DNA of 64,000 bases from assembly GCF_005280735.1 (NCBI RefSeq), contig NZ_CP040078.1:1860001-1924000 (forward strand), written 5' to 3'. The notes below the pieces were generated by a model. That model was given only the letters and a program-made list of their open reading frames with translations. It ran no database searches and was not told the origin of the DNA. The translations under genes and the position numbers were made by a program. Below are positions 8,847 through 17,466 of the stretch, in pieces; the first letter of the stretch is position 1; each line of letters opens with the position of its first letter. The stretch is from Trinickia violacea (GTDB taxonomy: Bacteria; Pseudomonadota; Gammaproteobacteria; Burkholderiales; Burkholderiaceae).

Positions 8847-9082
8847 CGGCGCCAGGCGGGGGCGACGGCACCGCCTCGACAATGCGGGAAAGGCTTAAAA
8901 AGCGGCCTGATGCTTACAGATTAGGCGATTCGCGCGCGGGCGTGAGTGCTCGGAAACGCGAGCAGCGCACCCGCTGGCTACACTACGGTTTCCAACGCAG
9001 CGGCGTGACAGACGCTGAAATGGCCTAATCCGCACGAACGCGGCGAGCCGCAAGATCCTCTGACAATGAAAGGAGAGACCTC

Positions 9083-9580
9083 ATGCCGAGCCTTGAGCGA
9101 GCGCGAGCAGCTACGCTTATCGATTTTGTCTGGCGCATGGCGCTTCGCTTCGGATTTCGGCTCGCTCGCGCCTGGTGGCACCTTCGACGGCCTCGCCATG
9201 AGGGTGCGCTCGTCGCAATCTACGTCGGGCGAGCGCTGTTGCTGGTGAAGTCGTCGTACCGGGCCGAGTGGGGTTTTCCCGGCGGGAGTCTGCGGCCCGG
9301 TGAGACGCCTGATGCAGCGGCGCAGCGCGAAATGGACGAGGAGATTGGTCTCTCGTCGTACCCATTACGCCCTGCGGGCAGCGTCTGCGGCATGTGGGAC
9401 GGGCGAAGAGACAGGGTGCACTTCTTTGAACTGCACCTCGATCGCATGCCCAAACTGCGGCTTGATAATCGCGAAATTATCGCCGCGCAACTGGCATCGC
9501 CGGAGGAGTTGCACGGCATCGCGCTGACTGAGCCGGTCGCAGCGTATCTCGGCGGAGAGAGTCGAGGCCGGCGCGAATGA
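9083..9580 (+). CDS. Nudix hydrolase
   Basis: A 165-residue MutT-like protein. It contains an intact Nudix box starting at GGSLRPGE and continuing through REMDEEIGL, which fits G-x5-E-x7-REUxEExGU and supplies the Mg2+-binding Glu residues for hydrolysis of a nucleoside diphosphate linked to some group X. An N-terminal basic/amphipathic extension of ~45 residues (FVWRMALRFGFRLARAWWHLRR) precedes the domain and could contact membrane. A good ribosome site (aaaggagag) lies 8 bases ahead of the ATG. The substrate cannot be inferred. Confidence 0.9.
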   Translation: MPSLERARAATLIDFVWRMALRFGFRLARAWWHLRRPRHEGALVAIYVGRALLLVKSSYRAEWGFPGGSLRPGETPDAAAQREMDEEIGLSSYPLRPAGSVCGMWDGRRDRVHFFELHLDRMPKLRLDNREIIAAQLASPEELHGIALTEPVAAYLGGESRGRRE

Positions 9581-9648
9581 TGAGCCTGTTAGTCGTTTTA
9601 CTGGGATAACGTCACGACTTCTACGGGATGGCGGCCGATCGCATAGTG

Positions 9649-9666
9649 CCTGGGTGACTACCCAGG
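9649..9666 (+). promoter_or_regulatory. Leader hairpin overlapping the ribosome site of the epimerase-like gene
   Basis: A 7-bp stem (cctgggt / acccagg, loop gact) ends in the agg of aggaga, the Shine-Dalgarno sequence of the gene starting at 9677. In the mRNA the hairpin would partly hide the ribosome site. Sequence observation only; a regulatory role is inference. Confidence 0.5.
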
Positions 9667-9676
9667 AGACTTCACG

Positions 9677-10576
9677 ATGCGTATCTTTCTGACGGGCGCA
9701 ACCGGCTTCATCGGCTCCGCTCTGGTGCCCGAACTCATCGAAGCCGGTCATCAGGTGATCGGCATGACGCGATCCGATCAGGGCGCGCAGGCGCTGACCG
9801 CGGCGGGCGCCGGCGTTCATCGCGGCACGCTCGAAGACATCGACAGCCTGCGCAGCGGCGCCGCGAAAGCGGACGCCGTCATCCACCTCGCGTTCGATCA
9901 CGATTTCTCGCGCTTCGTGGAGAATTGCGAGAAGGACAAGCGCGCGATTGCGGCACTCGGCTCGGCGCTGGCCGGCTCCGATCGTCCGCTTCTCATCACA
10001 TCGGGCACGGGCGTCGGCAGCCGCGACGACGGGCAACCGGCCACCGAGGATGTGTTCAACACCACGCACCCGAATCCGCGCATCGGCTCGGAGCTAGCCG
10101 GCGATGCGCTACTGGAGGCGGGCATCAACGTGTCGGTCATGCGTTTGCCACAGGTGCATAACCCGTTCAAGCAGGGCCTCATCACGCCGCTCATCCAGAT
10201 CGTGCGTGAGAAAGGCGTCTGCGCCTACGTGGAGGATGGCCGTAACCGCTGGCCGGCGGGGCATCTGTCGGACGTCGTGCGGTTGTACCGGCTCGCGATC
10301 GAGAAGGGCGAACGCGGTGCGCGCTATCACGCGGTCGGTGAAGAGGGCGTCAGCGCCCGCGAGATTGCCGAGGCGCTGGGGCGCGGTCTGAAGGTGCCGG
10401 TCGTCTCGATCGCGCGTGCGGAAGCGCAAGCGCACTTTGGATGGATGGCAATGTTCGCCGCGCTCGATATGCCGGCATCGAGCGCGCAGACACAGGCGCG
10501 CTTGGGCTGGCAGCCGACAGGCCCGACGCTCATCTCCGATCTGAACGAAGCGCGCTACGTCCAGGCGTTGACGTAA
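9677..10576 (+). CDS. NAD(P)-dependent epimerase/dehydratase-like short-chain oxidoreductase
   Basis: A 299-residue extended SDR-family protein of the atypical NAD-dependent epimerase type. The Rossmann nucleotide-binding motif GATGFIGSALVPEL is at the N-terminus, with ADAVIHLAF in the strand 4 region. The substrate half carries GRNRWPAGHLSDVVRLYRLA, typical of this subgroup in which sugar epimerase active-site residues are not conserved. The usual catalytic YxxxK is not obvious. Substrate unknown. The ribosome site (aggaga) lies partly in a hairpin. Confidence 0.88.
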   Translation: MRIFLTGATGFIGSALVPELIEAGHQVIGMTRSDQGAQALTAAGAGVHRGTLEDIDSLRSGAAKADAVIHLAFDHDFSRFVENCEKDKRAIAALGSALAGSDRPLLITSGTGVGSRDDGQPATEDVFNTTHPNPRIGSELAGDALLEAGINVSVMRLPQVHNPFKQGLITPLIQIVREKGVCAYVEDGRNRWPAGHLSDVVRLYRLAIEKGERGARYHAVGEEGVSAREIAEALGRGLKVPVVSIARAEAQAHFGWMAMFAALDMPASSAQTQARLGWQPTGPTLISDLNEARYVQALT

Positions 10577-10707
10577 GCTTCGCGGTCGCTGTCCGCCAGC
10601 AGCCGAAAAGAACGGCGTAGGTCGTCGCGTTGCGCTGCCTACCTTGCTCGCGTGCCGTTCGTGAAGTAGATTTTTCTGATGAGGTCCGTCACGCGGGAGG
10701 GACTGCC

Positions 10708-11130
10708 ATGGAACTCAGTGTGGAACGTGTCGATGTTTGGGCAGCGGCCATCGACGACAAACCGGGAGGCCTTGCGAAGGTATTAGGCGTCTTGCGGGAT
10801 GCGGGTGTCGACTTGCAGTTCGTCGTGGCACGCCGCACGCCGGAGGCATCGGGTAAGGGCGTCGTGTTTGTCGCTCCGCTACAGGGCGACAGTGCGATCC
10901 GTGCCGCCACGCAGGTGGGGTTCAGCGTCAGTCCGAGCCTTTACTCCGTCCGTGTAATGGGTCTGGACCAACTGGGCGTCATTGCACAATTGACCCAGAT
11001 GCTGGCAGACGGGGACATCAATCTCCGAGGTGTCTCGGCCGCTGTACTTGGCTCTCAGTTCATTGCCTATATCGCGGTCGACTCGTTGGACGATGCCGAA
11101 AAGGCGATTGACATCCTGCAAAGGGCCTGA
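10708..11130 (+). CDS. Double ACT-domain protein
   Basis: A 140-residue protein made of two ACT-like halves. The first (residues ~1-65) begins VDVWAAAIDDKPGGLAKVLGVLRDAG, and the second (~75-140) contains YSVRVMGLDQLGVIAQLTQMLADGDI. Both match the pattern of small-molecule (often amino acid) binding ACT modules with a Gly at the first turn. There is no catalytic domain, so it is probably a stand-alone sensor or modulator, partner unknown. The ATG at 10708 is chosen because it has a strong ribosome site (gggagggac) and begins at the domain boundary. Confidence 0.82.
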   Translation: MELSVERVDVWAAAIDDKPGGLAKVLGVLRDAGVDLQFVVARRTPEASGKGVVFVAPLQGDSAIRAATQVGFSVSPSLYSVRVMGLDQLGVIAQLTQMLADGDINLRGVSAAVLGSQFIAYIAVDSLDDAEKAIDILQRA

Positions 11131-11178
11131 AGCCCCGGGCATTTCGGCGAATCCCGGCGCCGGGAGGAGGTCGGGAGT

Positions 11179-11640
11179 GTGAATACTCCGACGACCAGGA
11201 CGCGGGTATTTTGGGTGCTCGCGCTCTGCATCATTGTGACGTGCACGGCAGTTGGCGGCGCATTGCTGTTCGAGCTGTCGGTGATCGGTCATGCCGTGAG
11301 CGATTTCCGCCGGGACGAGGCCATGGCGCAAGCAGCCATCGCGCGTGGCGAGCCGGCTACGCTCGAGGAGCGCTTCGATCCGCCCTATCTGAAGCAGTAC
11401 GGGTTGGACCGCAGCCTGTACACGGATAGTCACGGAAACTTTTCGCCAACAGGGGCTGACTGGCGGCAATGGGGGTTGCGAACCAAGGCCGCCGCCACCG
11501 TGATGTGGCTGGGTCACGATCCACCGGGAACCTGGTGGACCTTCGTTCAGATCAAGTGCGTCGACCGGTTTCCTCAAGCTCACGCCGACAGCGAGCCGAT
11601 CGTCGACGTTGCCGACGCTTGCCTCGGTGAACCGCATTGA
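11179..11640 (+). CDS. Hypothetical protein with N-terminal membrane anchor
   Basis: A 153-residue protein that I do not recognise. A GTG start at 11179 is preceded by an excellent ribosome site (gggaggagg). Residues ~10-30 (VFWVLALCIIVTCTAVGGALL) form a single membrane anchor or signal. The remaining ~120 residues are predicted extracytoplasmic, with Trp-rich stretches (WRQWGL, PPGTWWTF) and two Cys that could form a disulfide. It follows the ACT-domain gene by 48 bases in the same direction and may share its transcript. Confidence 0.68.
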   Translation: MNTPTTRTRVFWVLALCIIVTCTAVGGALLFELSVIGHAVSDFRRDEAMAQAAIARGEPATLEERFDPPYLKQYGLDRSLYTDSHGNFSPTGADWRQWGLRTKAAATVMWLGHDPPGTWWTFVQIKCVDRFPQAHADSEPIVDVADACLGEPH

Positions 11641-11689
11641 TCGACACACAGCCGGTCCGGGCGGTGCCGCCTTCGCTGCTTGCGCACGA

Positions 11690-12613
11690 TCAAAAAATCG
11701 ACTGCCCGGTCAGCGTCGTCAACCATTCCAATGACTTGACGCCCGCAAGCGAATTGCCGTTCGCGTCGAGCCCAGGCGACCAGACGCATACCGCCATCTC
11801 CCCGGGCAGCACCGCGACGATCCCGCCGCCGACGCCGCTTTTCGCCGGCAACCCGACGCGGTAGACGAAGTCGCCCGCCGCGTCGTAGGTGCCGCAGGTC
11901 AGCATCAGCGCGGAGAGGCGCTTGGCCGAGCTCGCGTCGAGGATGCGCTCGCCCGAGACCGGCGCGACGCCGCCGTTGGCGAGGAATAGGGCGGCCGTCG
12001 CCAGTTCGACGCAATTCATTTCGATCGCGCACTGGCGGCAATAGGCGTCGATCACGATATCGGGTGGCATCTGCAGGTTGCCGAAGCTCGCGATGAAGTG
12101 CGCCATCGCGCGGTTGCGCTCCGCATGCGCGAGCTCGGAGTGGGCGACGCGCAGGTCGTAGTCGAGATCGATCACGCCGGTCAGGCGCCGCATGAACTGG
12201 ACGAGCGCCGTCTCGGCGCCGACGAAGCGGCGGCACAGCACGTCGGTGACGACGAGCGCGCCCGCGTTGATGAACGGATTGCGTGGCTTGCCGCGCTCGC
12301 TTTCGAGCTGCACGAGCGAGTTGAACGCCGTGCCCGACGGCTCGCGGCCGACGCGCTCCCACAATGCGTCGCCGACGAGCTGAAACGCGAGCGTGCAAGC
12401 GAAGAGCTTCGAGATGCTCTGAATCGAGAAGCGCTGGCGAGCGTCGCCGATGGAAAACACGCGGCCGTCGAGCGTGACGACCGCCATGCCGAAGCGTTCG
12501 GCGGGCACCTTGGCGAGTTCGGGAATGTAATCGGCGACACGCCCGGCGCTGAGCCACGGCGTGATGTCGCGATGAATCTGTTCGAGGATCGCGGAGTAGT
12601 TTTGGTCGGTCAT
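11690..12613 (-). CDS. glsA: Glutaminase
   Basis: A 307-residue glutaminase (L-glutamine to L-glutamate and ammonia), the full family length of ~308. It has the serine-lysine catalytic motif SIQSISK (Ser-x-x-Lys), the FNSLVQLE and NPFINAGALV substrate-site segments, and SGVGGGIVAVLPG near the C-terminus. It belongs to the beta-lactamase-like serine fold and is cytosolic. The start at 12613 (MTDQNYSAILEQI) matches the usual family N-terminus; an eight-residue upstream extension is possible but unlikely. It lies convergent with the preceding small gene and downstream of nothing obvious. Confidence 0.95.
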   Translation of the reverse strand: MTDQNYSAILEQIHRDITPWLSAGRVADYIPELAKVPAERFGMAVVTLDGRVFSIGDARQRFSIQSISKLFACTLAFQLVGDALWERVGREPSGTAFNSLVQLESERGKPRNPFINAGALVVTDVLCRRFVGAETALVQFMRRLTGVIDLDYDLRVAHSELAHAERNRAMAHFIASFGNLQMPPDIVIDAYCRQCAIEMNCVELATAALFLANGGVAPVSGERILDASSAKRLSALMLTCGTYDAAGDFVYRVGLPAKSGVGGGIVAVLPGEMAVCVWSPGLDANGNSLAGVKSLEWLTTLTGQSIF

Positions 12614-12744
12614 TGACGGGTGCGTCCGAAGGCCCATGAGCGCGGGCCGCGATGATACCGCAGCCCGCTTTCACAGTCCGTTTCTTGGCCTGCTTCTTCG
12701 CCCATTGCTTGGCCCGCGCCTCGATCCAGTCCGCAGTCAGTCCC

Positions 12745-13857
12745 TTAGCGCACCCGCACGCCCAGCACCGTCAGCGTCCGCCCGATGGCCGCGACCACGT
12801 TGTGCATCTCGTTCGCATCGATCGCGCCGATGCAGCCGACCCGGAACGTCTCCATCTTGGTCAGCTTGCCGGGATAGAGCACATAGCCCGCTTCCCGCAC
12901 CGCCGCATAGAACGTCTTGAAGTCGTAAGCGGGGTCGCGCGGTGCGTGGAACGTGACGATCACGGGTGCTTGCACCTCCGGTTTCAGGAACGGCTCGAAG
13001 CCGAGTGCGCGCATGCCTTGGACGAGCACCTCGCAATTCTTCGCATAGCGCGCGCCGCGAGCCGGCGTGCCGCCTTCGGCGAGGAACTGGTCGAGCGCGG
13101 CGCGCAGCGCGGCGATGACGTGCGTCGGCGGGGTGAAGCGCCACTGCGTCGTCTTCTGCATATAGACGTATTGATCGTGCAAATCGAGCGCGAGCGACGG
13201 CGAGCGGCCCTCGCTCGCTTCGAGCACCTCGCGCCGCACGATCACGAAGCCCATGCCCGGCGCGCCTTCGAGGCACTTGCCGGAGGCCGAGATCAGCGCA
13301 TCGATGCCGCCGCGCGAGAGGTCGATCGGCAGCGCGCCGAACGAGCTCATCGCATCGACGATCAGGCTCTTGCCGTGGCGCTTGCAGAGCGCGGCGATCT
13401 CGTCGAGCGGATTCAGGAGGCCCGCGCTCGTCTCCAGATGCACCTGCGCGACGTGCGTGATGCGCGAGTGGTGGTTGAACGCATCTTCGATGGCCGCCAC
13501 GCCGACGGGCTCGTCGTCGTCGAGCGCAAGCTCGATGTAATCGATGGCGAGCCGCTGCAGGATGCGGATGATGCGCGCGCAATACGCGCCGTTGTTCGGC
13601 ACCAGCACGCAGCCCTGGCGCGGCACGAGCGTGCCGAGCGCCGCTTCCACCGAGAATGTGCCGCTGCCCTGGAGCGGCACGCACACGTAATCCCGGCCGC
13701 CGTTCGCGATGGCGACCAGATCGGCGCAGACGCTTTGCGTCATCTGGTTGAAGGCGGCATCCCACGAGCCCCAGTCGCGCAGCATCGCTTGCCGCGTCGC
13801 AGGCGAAGTTGTCAGCGGTCCTGGCGTAAGCAGGATCGGTTCGTTACCTAAAATCAC
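12745..13857 (-). CDS. phnW: 2-aminoethylphosphonate:pyruvate transaminase
   Basis: A 370-residue PLP enzyme of aminotransferase fold type I (class V) that converts 2-aminoethylphosphonate and pyruvate to phosphonoacetaldehyde and alanine, the first catabolic step. Features are LLTPGPLTTSP at the N-terminus, GSGTFSVEA phosphate-binding loop, VDAMSSFGALP and the Schiff-base lysine in SASGKCLEG (Lys194). The GTG start at 13857 is preferred: it has an AAGGAG ribosome site six bases upstream and places the Lys at the family position. The gene is transcribed away from the phnSTUV transport genes across a shared control region. Confidence 0.95.
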   Translation of the reverse strand: MILGNEPILLTPGPLTTSPATRQAMLRDWGSWDAAFNQMTQSVCADLVAIANGGRDYVCVPLQGSGTFSVEAALGTLVPRQGCVLVPNNGAYCARIIRILQRLAIDYIELALDDDEPVGVAAIEDAFNHHSRITHVAQVHLETSAGLLNPLDEIAALCKRHGKSLIVDAMSSFGALPIDLSRGGIDALISASGKCLEGAPGMGFVIVRREVLEASEGRSPSLALDLHDQYVYMQKTTQWRFTPPTHVIAALRAALDQFLAEGGTPARGARYAKNCEVLVQGMRALGFEPFLKPEVQAPVIVTFHAPRDPAYDFKTFYAAVREAGYVLYPGKLTKMETFRVGCIGAIDANEMHNVVAAIGRTLTVLGVRVR

Positions 13858-14214
13858 AGTGGCTCCTTGTGAAAAATGGCTCGAGAAAGGGACGATGCGC
13901 TCCGGTTCGGCACATCGATCGCTATGTATTTTATTGGCGAATTGTGTCATTTTTTGGTTTTTGTGAGAATCGTCATCGCGCTGTCACGGAAGCCTGTGAT
14001 TCTTGCCGTGCCCGCACAGGCCGAGGCAAGAGCGCTGTGGGTAGCGTCTGGCTCGAAATTCGGCCGTGCAAACAGCTCTCGGGTTGTCGACAATCTGCAA
14101 AATGCGTCGCCCGACTGTGGCAATGTGTGCAGCGCCGCCGCGCTGCCGTTCAATCACAACAGGGATCGGGATTTCTCCCGACCAATAGTCTTTCCTCCCT
14201 TCGGAGAAAACGAG
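13858..14214. promoter_or_regulatory. Divergent control region between phnW and phnS
   Basis: 357 bases between the two divergent phn transcription units. An AT-rich patch at 13921-13970 is the probable promoter zone for phnW. A small inverted repeat (tcggg-atttc-tcccga, about 14166-14181) lies ~35 bases ahead of phnS. The GntR-family PhnR encoded downstream is the obvious candidate regulator. I cannot name its operator. Open frames here lack plausible starts and I reject them as genes. Confidence 0.55.
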
Positions 14215-15306
14215 ATGAACACGACGAAACACCACGCGACTGCCCGTATCGTCCGCAAGCTGCTGCCGGCACTCGCCGCGGCGGCTCTGTTCGAGGGCAT
14301 GGCGATGCCTGCGCACGCCGCCGATGCGGTGGTGCTGTACACGGCCGACGGCCTCGAGAATCTCTATAAGGACGTGCTGCCGGCGTTCGAAAAACAGGAA
14401 GGCGTCAAGGTCAACATCGTGACGGCCGGAAGTGGCGAAGTTGTGAACCGTGCGACGGTCGAGAAGGATTCGCCGAAGGCCGACGTGATCGTGACGCTGC
14501 CCCCGTTCATTCAGCAGGCGCAGCAAACGGGCCTGCTGCAGCCGTATCAGAGCGTGAACTACAAGAACGTGCCGGCGATCGCGAAGGCGCCGGACGGCGC
14601 CTGGGCGACGTTCGTCAACAACTACTTCTCGTTCGCGATCAACCCGGATGTCGTGAAGAACCAGCCGAAAACGTTCGCCGACCTGCTGCACCCCGACTAC
14701 AGCGGCAAGGTCGCGTACTCGAACCCGGCGACGGCCGGCGACGGCATGGCGGTCATCATCCTGACGACGTCGCTGATGGGTGAAGACAAGGCGTTCGACT
14801 ACCTGAAGAAGCTCGAGCAAAGCGCCAAGTTCCACACCAAGGGCACGGGCTACCTCGATGTGCTGCTGTCGCGCAACGAAATCTCGGTGGCGAACGGCGA
14901 TCTGCAGATGGACCTCGACGACGCAGCCAACGGCGGCCTGTCGCTCAAGCCGATCTTCCTCGCGGCGAAGGCGGGCGGCCAGCCGACCACGTTCCAGCTG
15001 CCGTACGCGATCGGTTTGATCAAGAACGGCCCGAACCAGGCTGAAGGCAAGAAGCTGATCGACTATCTGATGTCGACCGACGTGCAGTCGAAGGTGCCGG
15101 ACATCTTCGGCATCCCGGCCCGCACCGACGTGCCGCTGACGGGCAAGAACGGCGAAGCGGTCAAGCAGGCGATCGCGGGCGTGAAGCTCGTGCCGGTGGA
15201 CTGGAACCAGGTGATGGCGAAGAAGGCCGGCTGGACGGCGCGCTGGAAGAACGAAGTGATCGGCAATTCGGGCAAGCAGATCGAAGTCGTGAAGCCGGCG
15301 CAGTAA
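14215..15306 (+). CDS. phnS: 2-aminoethylphosphonate ABC transporter, periplasmic binding protein
   Basis: A 363-residue exported binding protein of the iron/thiamine-type (extracellular solute-binding family 1/6) fold. A Sec signal peptide (MNTTKHHATARIVRKLLPALAAAAL, cleaved after AHA near residue 36) precedes a mature protein starting ADAVVLYTADGLENLY. It contains the ligand-pocket segments TAGSGEVVNR and NPATAGDGMAV. Its place between divergent phnW and the ABC genes phnT, phnU and phnV identifies the substrate as 2-aminoethylphosphonate. The ATG at 14215 has a purine-rich site (cggagaaaacgag) upstream. The stop codon lies inside a 13-bp tandem repeat. Confidence 0.93.
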   Translation: MNTTKHHATARIVRKLLPALAAAALFEGMAMPAHAADAVVLYTADGLENLYKDVLPAFEKQEGVKVNIVTAGSGEVVNRATVEKDSPKADVIVTLPPFIQQAQQTGLLQPYQSVNYKNVPAIAKAPDGAWATFVNNYFSFAINPDVVKNQPKTFADLLHPDYSGKVAYSNPATAGDGMAVIILTTSLMGEDKAFDYLKKLEQSAKFHTKGTGYLDVLLSRNEISVANGDLQMDLDDAANGGLSLKPIFLAAKAGGQPTTFQLPYAIGLIKNGPNQAEGKKLIDYLMSTDVQSKVPDIFGIPARTDVPLTGKNGEAVKQAIAGVKLVPVDWNQVMAKKAGWTARWKNEVIGNSGKQIEVVKPAQ

Positions 15307-15375
15307 GTCGGCTCAGTAAGCCGGATCTATAAGCCGGATCAATAAGCCGGATCAATAAGCCGGATCAATAAGCCG
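15304..15375 (+). repeat. 13-bp tandem repeat starting at the phnS stop codon
   Basis: About 5.5 copies of taagccggatcaa run from 15304 to 15375; the first two units are degenerate (taagtcggctcag, taagccggatcta) and the next three are identical. Each copy starts with TAA, and 13 is one more than a multiple of three, so successive copies place stop codons in all three frames. The first TAA is the phnS stop. Confidence 0.9.
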
Positions 15376-15398
15376 CGCGGCTTAAGCCGATGTAGTTG

Positions 15399-15427
15399 AG
15401 GGCCTGTTCTCGGCGAGGACAGGCCCT
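15399..15427 (+). terminator. Hairpin between phnS and phnT (possible attenuator or mRNA-stability element)
   Basis: A 9-bp perfect stem (agggcctgt / acaggccct) with an 11-base loop and no T-run. It lies 29 bases before phnT. Such intercistronic hairpins commonly raise the level of binding-protein message relative to permease message; that role here is inferred. Confidence 0.6.
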
Positions 15428-15455
15428 GGTGCAATCAAGTAAGAGGATGAAGCCG

Positions 15456-16556
15456 GTGACCACTGCCAGCCTTGCTCAACCCGGCGCGCTCGGCGCCGCG
15501 CGTGACGCGCGGGAAGACGCGCTTACGGGTACGCCGGACGGCGTGCATATCGAACACCTGACCGTGCGCTTCGGCGCGCGCACCGTGCTCGACGATTTAT
15601 CGCTGACGATCGAGCGCGGCGAGCTCTTGACGGTGCTCGGCAAGAGCGGCTGCGGCAAGACCACGTTGTTGCGGTTCATCGCCGGCTTTGTCGAAACCGA
15701 AGGTTTGGCGGGCACGCTGACGGTCGCGGGGCGCGACCTCACGCATGTGCCGCCGCACAAGCGCAATCTCGGCTTGCTGTTCCAGAGCTACGCGCTGTTT
15801 CCGCATCTGTCGGTGTTCGAGAATGTCGCGTTCGGGCTGCGCGCGCGGCGCGTGTCCTCGGGCGAGGTGTCGCGGCGCGTGGCCGATGTGCTCAAGCTCG
15901 TGCAGCTCGGCGACGCCGGCCACGTCATGCCGGCGCAGCTCTCGGGCGGCATGCAGCAGCGCGTCGCGCTCGCGCGCGCGCTCGTGATCGAGCCTGACGT
16001 CTTGCTGCTCGACGAGCCGCTGTCGGCACTGGACGCCAATCTGCGCGCGTCGGTGCGTTCCGAATTGAAATCGCTGCATGAGCGCCTGCCGAACCTGACG
16101 ATCGTCTGCGTCACGCACGACCAGGACGACGCGCTCGTGCTGTCCGACCGCACGCTGCTGATGCGCGAAGGCCGCGTCGCGCAGCTCGGCACGCCGCAGC
16201 AGCTGTACGACACGCCGAACGACGGCTTCGTCGCGCGCTATCTCGGCGCGGCCAATCTGCTGCCGCCTCACGTCGCGTTCCCGCTCGGCGACTCGCGCTA
16301 TGAAGAGCGCGACCGCGTCGCGTGCATTCGCCCCGAGCGCTTGCGCATCGTGCCGCTCGGCGAGGCCGCGCTGCACGGCGTGATCACGTCGGTCGAATGG
16401 TATGGCTCGGCGCTCTCGGTCCAGGTCGCGCTCGATGCGATGCCGAACGAGCCCGTGCTGATCGCGACGCAACGCGGTCTCGGCATGACGCCCGAAAAGG
16501 GCGCACGTATTTCCTTGCACTACGAGGCGGATGATGTCGTCCTTATCAAGCCCTGA
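15456..16556 (+). CDS. phnT: 2-aminoethylphosphonate ABC transporter, ATP-binding subunit
   Basis: A 366-residue ABC ATPase of the spermidine/iron/AEP importer class. Walker A is GKSGCGKTT, the Q-loop is LLFQSYALFPH, the signature is LSGGMQQRVALARAL, Walker B is VLLLDEPLSALD and the H-loop is VCVTHDQDDAL. A C-terminal TOBE-type domain of ~110 residues follows. The GTG at 15456 is preferred because the aagagga ribosome site is then correctly spaced; an ATG at 15447 would be too close to it. It overlaps phnU by 26 bases, consistent with coupled translation of transporter subunits. Confidence 0.93.
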   Translation: MTTASLAQPGALGAARDAREDALTGTPDGVHIEHLTVRFGARTVLDDLSLTIERGELLTVLGKSGCGKTTLLRFIAGFVETEGLAGTLTVAGRDLTHVPPHKRNLGLLFQSYALFPHLSVFENVAFGLRARRVSSGEVSRRVADVLKLVQLGDAGHVMPAQLSGGMQQRVALARALVIEPDVLLLDEPLSALDANLRASVRSELKSLHERLPNLTIVCVTHDQDDALVLSDRTLLMREGRVAQLGTPQQLYDTPNDGFVARYLGAANLLPPHVAFPLGDSRYEERDRVACIRPERLRIVPLGEAALHGVITSVEWYGSALSVQVALDAMPNEPVLIATQRGLGMTPEKGARISLHYEADDVVLIKP

Positions 16557-17466
16557 GGCGCTCGCCGCACTCGATGCGCGCCGCGCGGCGACGGCGGCCG
16601 CGCATGCCGCCCACGCTCGCCGCCGCGAACGTGCCGCGCAATGGCATCTCGTGTTTTTGACCCTGGTGGTGCTCGGGCCGCTCGTCATCTACCCGCTGAT
16701 TCGTCTCGTGCTGTTGAGCCTGACCGGGGCGCACGGCGGTTTGAGCTTCCAGGCTTACGCGTCGTTTTTTCAGAACCCCGAGACGCGCGGCGTCGTCGGC
16801 ACCACGCTGTGGGTGCTGTTCGCAAGCGCGGGGCTGGCTTCGGTGCTCGGCGTCGCGCTCGCTTCGATGCTGTTCTTCAAGCCGTTTCCGGGCGCGAAGC
16901 TCGTCACGCGCTTTCTCGAGCTGTTCGTAGCGTTTCCGTCGTTTCTCGTCGCGTTCACGCTGATCTTCCTGTACGGCTCGCAGGGCTCGGTCAGTATCGG
17001 CCTGCAGCGCCTCTTTCACCTCGATCAGCCGCCGCTCAATTTCCTGTTCGGGATCGGCGGCGTGATTCTCGCGGAAGTCGTGTTCTACGCGCCGTTCGTC
17101 GTGCGGCCGACGCTCGCGTCGTTCGCCACGCTCGACATGCGTCTTGTCGAAGCCGCGAAGAGCCTCGGCGCGAACGGCTGGATGGTCGCGTGGCGCGTGA
17201 TTCTGCCGATCGCGTGGCCCGGTATCGCGGCGGGTACGATCCTGTGCTTCCTGCTGACGTTGAACGAGTTCGGCATTCTGCTCGTGCTCGGCAGCGCGCA
17301 CCTGATCACGCTGCCGGTGGCGATCTATAGCTCGGCGACCGTCGACCTCGACTTGCCGACCGCCGCCGCGGGCGCGGTCGTGATGCTCGCGATGTCGTTG
17401 TCTTTGTATGCGTTGTATCGCCGGGTCAACCGGCGCAAGGTGGGGAGCGCTGGACATGGCCGCTGA
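16531..17466 (+). CDS. phnU: 2-aminoethylphosphonate ABC transporter permease 1
   Basis: A 311-residue inner-membrane permease with about six membrane segments after an Ala/Arg-rich cytoplasmic N-terminus. The coupling motif EAAKSLGANGWMVAWRVILPIAWPG contacts the ATPase. It starts inside the 3' end of phnT (ATG 16531; an adjacent ATG at 16534 is equally possible, with a gagg ribosome site) and overlaps phnV by 11 bases. Together with PhnV it should form the heterodimeric channel. Confidence 0.92.
   Translation: MMSSLSSPEALAALDARRAATAAAHAAHARRRERAAQWHLVFLTLVVLGPLVIYPLIRLVLLSLTGAHGGLSFQAYASFFQNPETRGVVGTTLWVLFASAGLASVLGVALASMLFFKPFPGAKLVTRFLELFVAFPSFLVAFTLIFLYGSQGSVSIGLQRLFHLDQPPLNFLFGIGGVILAEVVFYAPFVVRPTLASFATLDMRLVEAAKSLGANGWMVAWRVILPIAWPGIAAGTILCFLLTLNEFGILLVLGSAHLITLPVAIYSSATVDLDLPTAAAGAVVMLAMSLSLYALYRRVNRRKVGSAGHGR

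Noticed and set aside
12614..12744. Open frame opposite the end of phnW and glsA
   Set aside because: The rightward reading is only an antisense shadow of phnW; the gap itself (131 bases) has no features.
13869..14369. Rightward frames crossing the phnW-phnS control region
   Set aside because: They run out of frame into phnS, or merely extend it upstream; the signal peptide and ribosome site define the start at 14215.
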